Shown in pieces: positions 25,046-39,387 of a stretch of 64,000 bases of DNA. A model generated the notes under the pieces. The model ran no database searches and was not told the origin of the DNA. It saw only the letters and a list, made by a program, of their open reading frames with translations. The DNA comes from Atrichornis clamosus (lineage: Eukaryota > Chordata > Aves > Passeriformes > Menuridae): positions 124,001 through 188,000 of the forward strand of contig WBMZ01012781.1 in the NCBI GenBank assembly GCA_013400975.1. The letters are read 5' to 3'. The position numbers and the translations under genes were made by a program. How positions within the stretch are numbered: the stretch's first letter is position 1; every line of letters starts with the position of its first letter.

Positions 25046-28000
25046 TTGAACTTGTGAAGGAGAACAGAGAGGAACTTTTAAAAATCATCTGCCTCTCTTA
25101 GCTGTTTAACTCTGTGGATACATAAAAGACATCCACATCTTGGGGTAATAAAAGTGTTTGGAATTTATTCTATGGCCAATATGGAGAAATTTATTTGTAA
25201 AAGAATGGAGACAAACTTTCTTTGAACTCTGATGTTGAAGAGAGAGGCTCAAGAAAAACATAAAAGCATAAGTTTAGTGCTGAGCTTGTCTTTTACTGTG
25301 GTTACCATTTTGACTAAGTACTTGCTTGCCTTTAGAGACCATCATCAATTCTGAGAGCTGCAGGTTTGTCTGTCCCTCAAGAGGCATTTCAAATGAAATT
25401 GTACAGCCTAATTCAGCAGCTGATTTCTTTTGGCAGCTATGAAAGAAAAGTCAGAAGTTTAATTTAGATTCCTGTGAAGAAATTAAATACCAGTGGAGGT
25501 ACTCCAGGGTGCCTATAGTGTAGTTATACTGTGATCACATATGGCTTATGGAATCTTGAAAGAAGTGTGAATCCAGGTGATTCTGAATTGCTCTTGATGT
25601 GTCAGTCTGAGGAAAGAGTAGGGCAGGGGAAAAAGAAGACAATTTTCAGAAGGTACTTGCTGTGTCAGCTCAGCCTCCACCACATGTTTCTAGATGTTCT
25701 ATATTTCAAGACATTTCCTAACAAATGTGTTCTTGCACACATTTAGACTGCATATGATTTTATGAATCCACAGGAGTGGCCTGGAGGATTTCAGAGACCA
25801 CCCCCGTCTCAAAGGTGTAACTGGTGATAAATTCTTTCTGGGTCTGATTTCCCTCTGCTGCTAAGTGCAGATGGTGCTCAGTTTGGCACTGGTACAACAT
25901 GTGCAGTAGTGATTTTCCTAGTTACCCCAGAAATCACCAAGATGAGGATACACTAACTTGGGCTGACTGAAAAACACATAGGAAAAGGTTTGCAAGTAAT
26001 GTATAAAGTAATGGGGTTTTTTCCCCCTGTTTTTCAACATGTAAGAGAAAAATATTCTAATTTGTTAGTATTATTTGACAGTGAATAATCTATTCTTGTT
26101 TTTAATAATACTTTTCTCTTAATTCACTATTGCATTATATGCTCTCACATATGTGCTACAAAATTTCTAGTTCAGACCCTCACCAGCTAATATGCACAAG
26201 AGATGTCACTGTGCCTGCATATGTACCTATTCTGTCTCTGGATACTTGACTATCAGAAAACGTGATAAGCAGCAGCCTCAACTGAAACAATTCAACCCTC
26301 TGTGAGCCTGTATTGGACAGCATTGTTCATACAAGGGATACATGGTCACCCTGAAACTGTATAGGATCTTGGCAAAATATAAGTTGACCTTGTGGCCTAA
26401 TCCTGCCACCAGTCTGGGATAAATCTAAACGTAACTCAGTGGAATTGATGTATTTATTGATTAATTGACATGACATGGAAACTGAGTGCAATTTAACTTA
26501 TAAATAAGTTAAGGATCCACTGAAGTTGTGAAGAAGCTGCCACATGAAATCATGCAATATTTTTTTGTAAACAGGCCAAAAGTGGGGCACAGACCCTAGA
26601 ACTAAAATTGCTTTAGTGGCTAGAAAATAAATGCTCCTTAACTGTTTCTTCTAACATGCAAGTCACAGCTTCATATTCTGGGTTATGACATAACACTAAG
26701 AGAATTGTATGTAATTAATTTGATAATCTAAATAACCAACTATTATACTAAAATGAAAGATACACATAAATACATTGTATATAGAAAAACTGACTTGGAG
26801 ATACAAAACTTTGTCTGTTCTCTAAAACAAAACCAAGACATTTGTTTATCGAAATGCAATGCGTCTGGAATTTCTGTAGTTGCAAAACTGGCCCGTGGCC
26901 ACGAGAGGGCAGAAAGAATATTCTTTGTAAAGCTTGATTTTGGGGAGAATCGTGTATTCCCTCACGGAACCTGGGATGTAAATTGCCACAAGAAATTCCT
27001 GCAGAAATTAGGAAAATGCAAACTACAAATTTAACTTTACAAAATATATCTCATGAAACTTCAACCTTAACAAGTCTGCTTATCTCAACTTTACGTCTTT
27101 AAATAACTATTACTAGAATAAATTCATTAAAAACAAAATTTAAAAAGAACCATAAAAAATTACAATGGCATTTGATATAAAGCCTGAAGAGAAGATTTCT
27201 TGCCGTGTATATTAAGCTATCAATGCTTTGTTAACACCAGCTTAAAGATATGTATCATTTCTCCCTTCAATAAACAGCTAGCTTTGGCTCTTTTTAGACA
27301 TGAATGCCTGTGTACCCCTCACAATATCATGGCTATCAAAATCAGTGAGAAGTCCAGAGAATGACATCTCCGTTTCTACACTGAAATGCTCACATCCCTT
27401 TATTTTCTCCACCAAAATTATGGGGAAAATATGAATTAGACAAATTACTTTTCTCCCTATTTATTAGCTGAACTGGCCTCATCTTTTTTAGGTTCACCAC
27501 TATGCAGATAACACAGCTTTACTCACTTAGAAATTATGTTTCTATTTTCAATTTCCACTGGCTATGCCCATTTCACCTTCTGAAGCATATTGAGTTTCAG
27601 AATGGAGAGGGTACTCATTCAATAACTGTCTTGGCAAGGCTTCATCTTTTCTGCATTAGTCAATGGGAAGGTTATAAGATCCCTGCCCTGAGATCATATA
27701 CGTACCACAGCTAAACACAAATGACTATTTTATCTGTCAGAGCCATCAAGTGATTTTAGTCCCTGGGAATGGAATATTTTGCTGAAGAAGGTGAGTTATG
27801 CTTTGAATTCCTTGTTGTAAGGCTCCTTCCTCTCTTTGCCCCAGCAAAAGGGAATGTTGTCTTTATCCCACTTTCCACATAACTTCTAGAGCATTGGAAC
27901 AACCTTTGACATGCCTTGACTCTGGGATTGCAGGAGCAAGCAATCAACAGGGCAGTGCAGCAAGAGAGGAAAACTGGGGGCAAGCTCTCAAGAAAAAGCA

Positions 28001-28346
28001 TAGAGAGAGAGAAATGGAAGCACTGCATGGAGAACTCAGCGAACATGTTTGATATGCTTAGGTAGACAGCTTGAGTAGTAAAGTTGTCGGGCTTGTAATT
28101 GTCAATTTAGGTTGAAGTCACCTTTTCTTAGGTTTCCTGAATAGCCTGGGAAGAATTCTTAAATGATCACGCTTTTTAAAGCCACCTCATTTCTGCTTTT
28201 GACTTCTGACTTTCACAGCACTTTAGAAGTAGAACTGGTTGTGAAAAATTTATATTCTTCATGACACAAGATGGGACCAAAAGCACAAGAGTGTTTTACT
28301 TAGCAGTCCTCTAAAAGCCTATAAAACACACATACATGAGTTTATG
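25046..28346. other. Intergenic DNA containing a CTCF-like site
   Basis: No exon recognised. The only site I would single out is the CTCF-like motif at 26896-26914, listed separately. The rest is AT-rich single-copy-looking sequence. Confidence 0.5.
26896..26914 (+). promoter_or_regulatory. Strong CTCF-like motif (possible insulator)
   Basis: TGGCCACGAGAGGGCAGAA matches the vertebrate CTCF consensus TGGCCACCAGGGGGCGCTA at the high-information positions (TGGCCAC.AG.GGGC). It stands alone in AT-rich DNA, 7 kb after NPVF and 23 kb before the C7orf31 exons, where a domain boundary between a brain gene and a testis gene would be sensible. Binding is inferred, not shown. Confidence 0.6.
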
Positions 28347-29776
28347 GGCCCTGCTGGGGTGAGTGCTGAAGGAGCTGGCTGATAATATCTTGAGGCCGCT
28401 CTAAACCTTGAACAATCGTGGCAACTGGGAGATATGTCTGAGGACTGGAAGAAATCAAATGCTATTTGTATCTTTGAAAAGGGCAGGAAGGAGGGCCCAG
28501 AGAACTACAAGCTGGTCAGCCTCATTTCTAGCTCTGGGAAGACATGGAATAACTCATCCTGGAAACCACTTCCAGGCACATGAAGGACGAGGTGATCAGG
28601 AGCATGGATGCACCAAGGGGAAGTAATGGGCGACCAACCTGATGATGTTCTACAATGGAATGACTACTTGATAGACATGGTCAGAACTATGGACATTGTC
28701 TACCTCAAGTCATGCTTTTGACACTGTTCCCTGTAAAACCCTCACAGAGGAGATGATGAATTACGGTCTGAATGAGGATGAAAACTGGGTGAATGGCTGG
28801 ACCCAGAGGGTGATGATCAGTGGTACAAAGTCTAATTGGAGGCCAATAATGAGCAATGTACCCCAGGAACCAATACTGGGTTCAGGCCTGCTCAATATTG
28901 TCATAATGATCTGGGTGATTGCACAGAGTATATCCTCAGCAAGCTTGCTGATCACAGAAAATTGGGAGTAGTGCCTGATACACCAGAGGGTCATGAAGCC
29001 AACCAAAGGGATTTGAACTGGCTGTAGAGATGGATTGACATGCAATTCAACAACTCATGCAGTTCAACAAAGGTAAATGGATAGTCTTGCATGTAGGGAG
29101 GAACCACGAGCACATGCTGGGGTCTGACCAGCTGGAAAGCAGAAAAGAACCTGAGGGCTCTGCTAGACACCAAGTTGGGCAGGGGCCAACAACACATCTT
29201 CACTAGAAGGAAGGCAAATGGTATCCTGGACTGCATGAGGAGGAGCAGCCAGCAGGATCACTTCCCCCCTACTCAGCACTGGTGGGACCACATCTGGAGT
29301 ACTGTATCCAGTTCAGCATTCCCAAGAACAAGGGAGATGGAGTTACTGGAGAAAGTCCAGTGAAAGGCCACTAAGCTAATGATGGATCTAGAACATTTCT
29401 AATAGGATAAAAGGCTGAGAGAGCAGGAACTGTTCAGCCTGGAGAAGAAAAGGCTCAGGGAGGGTCTCATCAAAGTGTACAAATACTTGAAAGGAGGTTG
29501 CAAAGAAGGTGGAGGCAGGCTTGTTTCATTTGTGCACAGTGACAGGACCAGAGGCAATGGGCATCAACTGAAACACAGAAGAGTCTGTCTGAACATAAGG
29601 AAGCACTTTAGACTTTGAGGGTGACTGAGTACTGGCAAGGTTGCCCAGAAAGGCTGTGAAATCTCCCTCCTTGAAAACACAGTCCTAGGCAGCCTGCTTT
29701 AGATGGCCCTGCCTGAGCAGGGGTTGGACCATCAGAGGTCCCCTCCCACCTCAAGCATTCTGTAACTTTGTGATAT
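28347..29776 (+). mobile_element. CR1 LINE, long decayed copy covering reverse transcriptase to 3' end
   Basis: About 1.4 kb of sense-strand CR1. It begins in the reverse transcriptase region (GTCTGAGGACTGGAAGAAA, then the AFDTV-equivalent segment near 28715-28740). It passes the catalytic F-A-D-D box, here mutated to L-A-D-H at 28944-28955, and continues through the ORF2 C-terminus (LRELGLFSLE-like, near 29415-29460) to the 3' UTR, ending CAAGCATTCTGTAACTTTGTGAT. Many stops and frameshifts make it inactive. It is the longest transposable element remnant in the window, and open frames inside it are relics. Confidence 0.93.
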
Positions 29777-30315
29777 CCATCTTTCCCTGACACCATTATT
29801 CTATCAGAGCAGGACACCCACCGCAGCCTGGTAAGGGAGCTATACAGAGAGGTACCAAGGATCGTCATCCTCCCAATTAGTTGTTTTCCAAAGAAATTCA
29901 CTAATCTGGAGATACAGGTGGCAGTGAAACACACAACTTAGGTACGGATAGATTTACATGTGAGGGTGACCTCTTTTGTGTGAAGATTTAGAGTGCAGAA
30001 GTGATGTTCTAAGCCTTTTTCTTCCAGTCAGTACACTCTCTATAATAACAGCTGAGACAGGTGGTTTCCATTGTGTCTTAAAACCACAGCTCTAAATCTT
30101 CCAAGTAATTTTTTGGAAGGAAATAACAGATTTTTCAACAGTCGAGTAATTAATGAAATGGAGGAAAAGATTCTGCTGAGCCTTTCCACACATTCAGCAC
30201 TAGACTAAGATGAAGCATGAAAAAGAAACATTGAAAATAATTTTTTTTCAGAATATATTAAACTTATGAACTCTGGAAATCACTGATACAGCTCTATCAC
30301 TTGCATATGGCACAA

Positions 30316-30342
30316 ACATTAAAGTGTAGTTCACTTTAATGT
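30316..30342. repeat. Perfect 11-bp inverted repeat
   Basis: ACATTAAAGTG, a five-base spacer, and CACTTTAATGT form a perfect hairpin. AT-rich; function unknown. Confidence 0.8.
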
Positions 30343-31093
30343 GATGGCCAAGCCATTCATGTTAAAAACAAACCAGTGGTTCAAAATCATAATAAACCAG
30401 TGACTGGCTCTACTGGATATTAATAACATGACTGTGCATGTAATAGGTATTCAGAAAAGCTATTTATGTGTTATCACTTGCCAAAAGACATGCTTTTTTT
30501 CACACTGCTTTTCCAAGAAAAGTAGGACCTCCAGCTAATTTTGCTCTGACCAGTGGAAAAAAAACAACAGAACAAAAACACTCTTTTCAAATGCATCCAT
30601 TTATTTTGATGCCAATTCAACTCAAACAAAAACCACACTGAGAGAACAGAAAAGGTCAGCAGAAGAAAGTAAAGCAGATAAAAATCTATCACCACGTCTG
30701 TCAAACATAGGAAGACAGAAACAAGTAGCAAGCCAAATAACTAGAATCCAAACTCCACCAGTGGCCAGGTCCAACTGTTTTGAAGGATGGTGTTAACATC
30801 CCACACAAGACCTAAGCAAAAATATTGGTATCTCCAAGAATGTGAATAAAAATTGGCACTTCACAGAAGCCCTGCTGCTGTGCTGCCTGCCTTACTTGAA
30901 ATTTACTAGGCTCAGCCAATTTGTGAAGAATTGAACCAACATCCACCTGACTTCACTCACTCCTCCCAACCAAATTTTCTGTAATGAACTGTCTTGGCTT
31001 GTGGCTGTATTTATTGCTTGATTCAGGTGAGGTAAAACTGCACATCACCTACGTGTATCTTGAATCCGAGCTCCCAGGTGTGCTCTAACATCC

Positions 31094-31142
31094 TTCCCCT
31101 CATTCAACAGTTCCCCTCATTCAACAGTTCCCCTCATTCAAC
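31094..31142. repeat. 17-bp tandem repeat, about three copies
   Basis: The unit TTCCCCTCATTCAACAG occurs twice exactly and a third time up to its last bases (TTCCCCTCATTCAAC then C). The near-identity of copies suggests recent expansion and possible length polymorphism. Confidence 0.9.
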
Positions 31143-34100
31143 CTGCTGACATCACCAGCTGCCTCATCCTGGGTATCACTCCAGAAGATCCCCAACACCC
31201 TCTTGCTGTGATGCCAAATACTACCAGAACACAGGCCAAAGCATTGGCACAGTGCACTGGACTGAACAAGAAGGTAGGCTTAGCTCAGAGTTTGGCCCTA
31301 CACAGTTTCCTACTAATGCTTTCTTCCAAAAAGACAGACAATAAAGCTTGGGATGAGAGGCATTGCTCCCTAGATATTGTCTCCTGTTTCAGAATAATAT
31401 TTCTTTGGGGTTCTGTAAGCTCAATATTTGAAAGATTGTTACATTTAGAAATCAATTTTTACTTAGGTATCATTTCTCAAAATAATCATGTATCATTTTC
31501 CTATGCCTTCCTACCTTCTCCCACTGGGAACTTTTCCTCAGCAAAGCATCATAGTGAGATAATTCATTCTCTTGACCACGGATTTCTGAAAGGTCTGGGG
31601 CTGAAATGCCTGTGATTGTGGCTCCTGCTTTGGAGGAATATCTTCCTGGAAACTAGTGATTTCCTTTGTTGGTGATTTCCCCTGGATCAATAAGGACTTG
31701 GGACTATGGTCACTGAGCTAAAATCCCCTTGGCTTCTTCTGCCAAGGAATTGGGCCAGCTTGCCAGGGAACAGAACTGGACAGACAGTGTGTGTGCCCCT
31801 CTGCATACATCGGTCTGTGTCCAGAGAGCACTGTTTATAAGGATGTCTTGACCCTTGGTCTGGATCCTCCTGCTAAAGGGAGGAGTCAAGGGCTATGACC
31901 TTGAGGTCCCTGAGCCAGCCACCTGGAAGTGCTGTGCAATGAACGATTTTTCTGGAGCTGAAGGGAAGTTTTAGGATTTGCATGGTGGCTTTGGACTAGT
32001 GCATCTGCAGGGACATAGGATATATGTGTTCAGAACCCTTTTGATGAGGGAATATGGACTACTGCCTAACAGTGGTGCTGGTATGCCGGTTAAGACTGCA
32101 GGTGGGTTTGGGTCTGTATGCACATTGTGGATTTGAAGCTGAATGCAGTTCAGATCACGATCTGATGCTATGGATGATGGTTGACATGCTAGGAGACTGA
32201 TGAATAAAACTGATGGCACAGATCCCTGCCTCAGTGGGCAGCTGCTGTCATGGAGTTGCAAAGAGAAGCTATGAAATTTGGCACCTCCCTGTATGTACAA
32301 GAGGCAGGGGCAAAATATCCACTAGTCACAGGCTTCATCTGTAATTCTGGCAGCCAGAAATAAATTTCTGAGAAAGGCTAATAAAGCTGGATAGAGAGGA
32401 AATTCCACTGAGGTCTGAATAGTGTAGACTCAGAACTGCATTGCATTAAAGAACCACAGCAGTTCTGCTGGAAGAAAACTGATTTTTGTTTCTTGCCCAC
32501 TTGCAGATTGTGGATCAACAACTCAGAATATTTTTCTCATTGCAAGCCAGTTGCACTTGAATCTGAGTCATCAGTGTAAGATTCCCATAGTGCTCATGTA
32601 GATACCATAGCAGACCACCTAATACTCTATAAACAGCCAGCATGATACAATTAGTTCGCTTTTTTTTCACTTGAATATGCTACATCAGCTTCTTTTCTTC
32701 AAAACATACAGCCCAAACTCCCAGACACCCTAGAAGAATAACATGCTCTAAATATTTTCAAATTAGTTTCCTATTTTAATAAGGCAAAACAAAATCTTTT
32801 GCATTTCACTGACATGCCAGAGAAGAAGAGGGCTTGATCAAAATATCCTTTTTGTCAAAGCTTTGCCAAAGTCAGGATAGCAAACATGTACCAGCCAGAT
32901 GAATCTATATTGCTCCTTTCTCCTTGAGACTCTCCTCGGTCTCCTCTTCCCATTGTAAGATCCATATCCACAAGCTAGCAGACCATTAGGTTCAAAGCAA
33001 CACAGAAGTCTTAAAGGTACAACTCAAAATGTAAGGAGGTGAAAAAAAGGCCTATCTGCTTCTTTGTCTACTTCATCTAAGAAGTTTATGGTGTTTTTTC
33101 AGAGAAGACTCTTTGTCACTGTGAGTCAAAGCTTTGTTTGATAGAAACTACAATTCCTGGTGCTTCTCTCTTGCACAACAGAGCAGCTCACAGCAGAGGC
33201 AACTTATTTAGATATAAATGCCTGCATGGAGTTCTGGAGAGCTCAGGGGGTTATACTGACTTAATATAGCTCCTCTCCTCACAATCAGCTAATCAATCAG
33301 CACTGAATTACAGATTCATTCAAGTGAAAGGAGGACTAAAGCATTTCCCCTCAGCACAGAAGTAGACATACAAATCATGGCAATTAAGGAAAAAAATTAC
33401 TTTATATTAAAAGCATTATGGGTTTAATATCCTTTTCAGAGTGGGACTGGAACTTTACAGTTAATCTGAATTCACCAAGTGAGACTTTCCGAGCGCAAGT
33501 CCAAACTTTCTGCTCCTATTACTTGAAAGCTTATTTCTAGCTTCTGGTCATCAGTAACACAAAGCAACAGCATCACACCTCTTTAAACTGCCTCTTTTTT
33601 TTTTTGTTTGTGTGTTAATTTTACTTTGTAACCTGGTACAAATAACTGTAGCAGTAGTAAAAGCAGACCTTTTCTTGTTGACACTTGCCAGAATTAGACA
33701 GAACTCATTTGCTTTGTCTTAGGATGCAGAACTTGTAAAGGTAAATTCTTCCATTAGAAGCATTTGATATCAATTTACTATTATCAAAAGCATTTTCTCA
33801 TGGGTATGTTTTTCTGGCAAAACACGTTTTTTTCTTGTTGCTGTAATGAACCAAAATATCGTCTACTTTTTGCAATAGTCTCTCAGGTCCCTGGGAAATA
33901 CATTCATTACAGCTGAAAAGAGGACTGCTAAAAAACATTATACTGTGGTTTTTGCACTCAAAATCTCTTGAAACAATTTTCATAAAGAATAAAATGAACA
34001 TGTATATTGCATTTCTAATTTGGAAAAAATGAGCATATTTCACAAATTAATCACCAACATTTATCATTACATCTACTTCTGTTTTAAACCTTTTTTTTTC

Positions 34101-37100
34101 CTAGATTACAGGTTGACCTATAATTACTGAAATAAGATTTTAAATTAAAATTTAAAATTACAGGAAGCTTGCATTTTGCTTTCATAGTCATCAATGTGTA
34201 ATCATCAATGTGTAATCAGCATGTTTCAGGAATCAATGTGTTTTTACTGTATTTTGCAGGCTCAATTACTATTACCTAGGGGGCAGAATATAGCAGAATT
34301 CCTGCAGTCTTTGAAGGTCTGGAAAGCTGAACCTCCATGCTGCTTGGTACTCATGACAATTTTTTTTTAATCTAAATTTGGGGGTTTTTCCCTACACAAT
34401 AGATTCTAGAGTGAGTCTCAAGTCCTCTAGTGTTCTTTCATGCGAGATTTTATCTCTATTGTTAGCAAAATCAGGTCTTAGTTTCCATCTTTCTGACTGC
34501 CTTCTGGTTTGCTACTACTGAGAACTTCTTCCATTATTCGTAATGTCTCATATCCAACATCTGAATTCCAGTCAGAATACTTTGATATTATTGGATTATC
34601 ACACTTGTCAAACTGTGTCTTGATGCCTCCCACTTACATATTCTGCCCTGAGGCAAGTTTTTGTGGTATTCCTTGCATTACAGGAGTTTGGTGAATTTCC
34701 ATCTGCACTCTTTTGACTATTAATAGACTTGAAAGTTTACTGAATTATAGACCTGATCTAAATTTTAATGAATGAACAGGAAAGAATCATGTTAGCTACA
34801 CAGGATACCCAGCAAGAGGAAATATTAAGATCAGAATGGGCTGTGATGTCAGGATTTAAATGCAACAGCAAAGCACCTTTCAGATGACAACTGTGTTAGA
34901 TCTAACTCTGAAACAAACATGAAATACACATAGCAAGGTTGTAACATTCTTTTCTCTGTGACCAGGAAAATCTGTATTGTAACACAGGTAGTAAACTACA
35001 TTTTTTTGCTGCTGTAAACACACACTTACATGAATTTACCAATCCATACCTGAAAAGAAGACAGCTGCATGTCTTACAATGTCATACATGTTTCTAAAAT
35101 GTTGCATTTTTCCCTAGTCACATAAATACAAATAAATAAACAAATAGAACAGCTGTTCTCAGCTTTTAAAAACAATGCATCCATTAATGTTACTACATTA
35201 TTTTCTTGGACTAGAGTATTTGTTAGAAATATTTGCATTGATAAACAGTACCCCTGAAAAACCAGAAGCATGTAGACATATTTGAATAATGCTAGGTTGT
35301 ACATATATACAAAGAAGCTATCCTATGAATTTTACCCTATGATCAGATAGTCAGATTCAGCATTGATCTACTAAGATTACATGTATAGTTATTAATAGGT
35401 TCATTGGGAAAGAGTTAATAAAAACAAGTTCAGCCAATCCCATTCCAAAAAAATATCACTGAATTCCAAATCAATATGTTGGTCAATTACTATGTCACTT
35501 GGCATGTATTGTGGACTACAGGAGAAGATGTGCTGAGTGAAACAGTTGATGCTGAGGATCTGAGGTTCAGAAAAAATACATTTCAGGTACTTTTTACTTT
35601 AGATTACCTCTAGTGTGATTCCAGGGATTAATGGTCCATTTGTGGCTGTGGTACCCTCCTGGTGTATATCTGGAACACATCTTTCAGATAATTACATCCA
35701 TGAGAAACTCAATTCATGTACTCCAAGATCAAGGCACTGCAAAATACAGACCATTAGGAGATTCATGTCAAAAGCAGACTCCTGGATTAAAATGCCAGTG
35801 TGAATAAGAATTCTCTTTCCAAGACCTTCTGGAAGCTGTTGGCAGCACACACCCTCAGATTGTTGGCTTCATGCACTGATCAAATCAGTTACCGGAGGCC
35901 TTCAAAAGCTCATAATTTAAGACACTGTACTCATACACTCTGGCTTGAGCTCCCCACAATAAAAAAAGGAATATGAAGGGGAAAATGAAACTTTTTAATA
36001 ATCAAGAAGGCACTAGCAAACTGATGTTCTGATCCCAGGACATTAGTTGTTTAGTGGTGTGGGTTTTTTCTCAGAAAAAAAGAGACAGAAAGCTGGAACT
36101 TGTCTGTCAGAATTCAGAATAAATCTACAATTGTGGAAATTAGAAATGCTAATAGTCTCTATTAAATCATTGACTATATTGATGAGACTCTTAAGCATTG
36201 TTCACAATAGACATTTAAAAAATGTGTTCACCCTAGCCCTTTTTTGATAATCTCTGGCTGAGACATTTTTTAATGCGTCCTTGAGATCTCCAATATCACT
36301 GGTTCAGTATCAGCTATAAATGTTTCTTCGTGAGAAGGAGACGTGGAAATATTTTAAGTTTAACACAGTCCTGTTTGGGCTGAATAAGTGATCAGACCTT
36401 TGTACACAATGCTTCTCTTTTATGTCTAAGGTAAAGTGGTTGTTCTGCAACTTAGTAGCCTATAGATAGCAGTCAACAGGAATGATTTATTAATGTTTCC
36501 AGTGAGAGTTGGCTTAATGAATACAAACATCACAGCCACACACGTGACTTGGCACCTGCCTGACTACTTTCAGAACAGGGAAACAAAACTTTAGATAGAA
36601 CCATTTAGATATAAATGGATGCTTGAGTTCCTTCAGAAACTGAAACCAAGAAAAGGTCAGGATTTTAATGCTCATTAAGATGCTTATAGTCACATGATAA
36701 TGAGCCAATTTCCCCTCACATTTTAGGAGATGTGGGCTCATGGATGTTTATTCTACCTTTGAAACAATGTAAGACAAAATGGGAATTAGAGGAACCTTAC
36801 ACCTGAAAAACACCATGGTAGTACCTGCAGAGTGGTGCTTTTTCCCAATATAGCTTAATAACCCTCTCCCTCCACCTCCAAAGTAATGCTCAACACTAGC
36901 AAAGATTAATAACATCTCTGCTTAAATGAAGATTTCTTTAGCTGACACACCTTGCTCCACCAGAAACACAAAACCAGAAACCTAGAGCAATGCCAAACTT
37001 TGGAGCACACAGCAAAGAAACACAAGTTTAATTGGGAGAAAGTTGGAATATCTGCATGATTCACTACAGCCTGTGCTATGATAGTAGTGCTGTGGCTACA

Positions 37101-37443
37101 ACGCAGTCAACAAAGGCACTGCTACTGGTCTGCAGCCATGTACAGCTGCCTCACTCATTAATAAAAAAACACCTGTTATCAGGTGGGGTGTAGCTAAACA
37201 AGAATAGGGGTCACTCGGTGGCGGAAGGCTGACAACACACAGACACGTCTGCTAGTTCCCAACCCATTCACCTAAACATCACTCTCTCTGGTTTCATGTG
37301 GATGAAGACAGCACACCACTAAAACACCGAGGGTGACCATCCCCATCACGTATCACAATAGTTCATTACTTCCTTGACAAGACTTTCAGAAAATTCTGGA
37401 CATCTAAGTCAAATTTAATTACTCACTTTGGCTCTTGTACTAT

Positions 37444-37522
37444 CACAGAATCATAAAATATCTCAAGTTGGTAGAGACCCACAACAATTGAGTCCAAATC
37501 CCTGCTCCTTGCAGGACTTAAC
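37444..37522 (-). mobile_element. CR1 LINE 3' tail, antisense fragment
   Basis: ATCACAGAATCATAAAATAT, CTCAAGTTGGTAGAGACCC and GAGTCCAAATCCCTGCTCC are the reverse complement of the CR1 3' UTR. It is 5'-truncated to about 80 bp. Confidence 0.88.
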
Positions 37523-39387
37523 TACTGAGTAAGATGGTTGGATGTACATGTTCTCCTGACTGAAACTGTTGCTACCCAAAAGAAAAGGAAGATTTAAATT
37601 TTCAGCGAGTTTCATGTCCATCTCTACAACACTGTAAACAAGAACTGTGCGAGGTGAACATGTATCTAAACACATCAAACTGCTTGACTCCAAATGACAC
37701 CGATGTATGGAAATGCACTGAGTATCCTCAGCCACTAGCACATCCTTGTGAGTGGCTGACACAGCTTGTATTCAGTGTGAACTACAGCAGCCAAACAATA
37801 ACATTTCTCACTCCTCTCTAGAGATGGAGAGGGAAAGTCTTCAAAGGCATAAATAACAAATTCTGAAATCAGTGGGAATTAGATGCTAAAGCTTCCATCT
37901 GTGCTACTGCATATATTTGCTGTCCATATGCCACTTATGCAGTACTGAAAGGACCGTGCAGGTATCTCGTGCTGGCAGCTGAGACTCAATTACACTGCAA
38001 GACGTACATGCTGCACTTATCTAGTGCCTTCTTTCTTCCTCTCACTGATCAAAACATAATGGACTTGATCTAACCTTCATTAAACAATTGCCAGTCACTG
38101 TTGTACTAACTTCTCCTAGTGACAGTTCATCCTAATAGCATTAGGCAGAATAAGCTGAGTAAGTCAGAGTCATGAAAATAAAGCTAAGCTGTCGTTGCTT
38201 AAAATACTTCAGGTAACCATCACTGTTGCTGCTATGAAAAGACATTTTGGGTTTGTTTGGTTTTTTCTTTCAGATATAAAGAGTTCAGGAAATTTCTTCA
38301 TTGCTGCAAACTTCCCTGAAGAATAGAAAGGCAACACAGAGAAATTGCTCTACCTGTAGTGCCAGAGGACAACTGAGCAAAGGCAAAGGATCTTTGTGTA
38401 CATTTGTTAAAGCACATCAACCTTTATGATAGTGGTGAAGACCCTTGGCCAACATAGGTTGGTCATATACTTCTCACAGTCAAAATGTTTAAGTGAAGTG
38501 CTTTTACCAAGAAAAGCACCAGGCAGCTAAAGGGTTGGACCGCAATTTAGACTGAGAAGTACAAATATCTGCATTCTAAAAATGGGCACTTTAAGCTTTT
38601 ATTCTTTTCACAATGCCCTAAGTATTAATGTGGAAATATATTGGTACTCACAAATCTGCACACGGTATTTTGCTGAAACACTTGAAGTTCCAAATTTCCA
38701 TATTTATTTTTTGCTTATCATTTCATAATTATTTACTGTTGGCTATTGTCCCAAAGACCCTTCCTGACCTTAAAGATTTCACTTTTAGCCTAATTTACAG
38801 CATCCACAAATACCATAGGCATAAACACAAAAAGTCAGTGCTCAGCTTTTTCAGAAAGCAGTTGTAAAAGAAGTATGTCTAGACAACAGCTGAGGGGAAG
38901 AGCTCTGGGATATGCTTTTGGAGTTAGCGCTCCTTTTCCTAGCCTCTTACAACAGCCAATTTCTTCTTTAGAATATATTGGGATTGGTGCCACTTCCACT
39001 GAAACCAGTTCCAAAACTTCTTTTTTCTTCAAGGCAGCATAAGTTAAGAAAAAAAAAACCAAAAAAAAGACTGACTACCTGAAAGATAGGCAAATGATGA
39101 TGCCAAATCTCTGTTGTTCAGACACTCATGTACATTACAGATCAACATTACTGACTTACAGGAAAACTTTGAAAGCATGCTGCTTAGGAAAGTTCTGAAA
39201 GCAGCATACTTCTTAGGGTTGACTCAGAAAAGTCCAAGGATAGCCTCTAGTCCTGCAGCCTTTCCTGGAGAACAGGAATGGAAGATGCAGACTAGATTGT
39301 CCAAGAGTTCAAACATAAAGAATGGAAACATGTCTCCCTGTTTTTGATCTCTTCTGTGCTGTCATGAGCTAACTTCTATGTAAAATG
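37523..39387. other. Gene-free intergenic DNA
   Basis: No exon or repeat family recognised. Short T- and A-rich runs near 38250 and 39045-39070. Confidence 0.5.

Larger units (their letters stand above)
29777..37443. other. Gene-free intergenic DNA
   Basis: No coding exon or named repeat recognised across 7.7 kb. Small structures seen are an 11-bp inverted repeat at 30316-30342, a 17-bp tandem repeat at 31094-31142, a T-run near 33594-33606, and a 14-bp tandem repeat at 34189-34216. Confidence 0.5.

Noticed and set aside
28408..29363. Cluster of open frames on both strands
   Set aside because: All fall in the decayed CR1 copy, with a mutated catalytic box and many stops.
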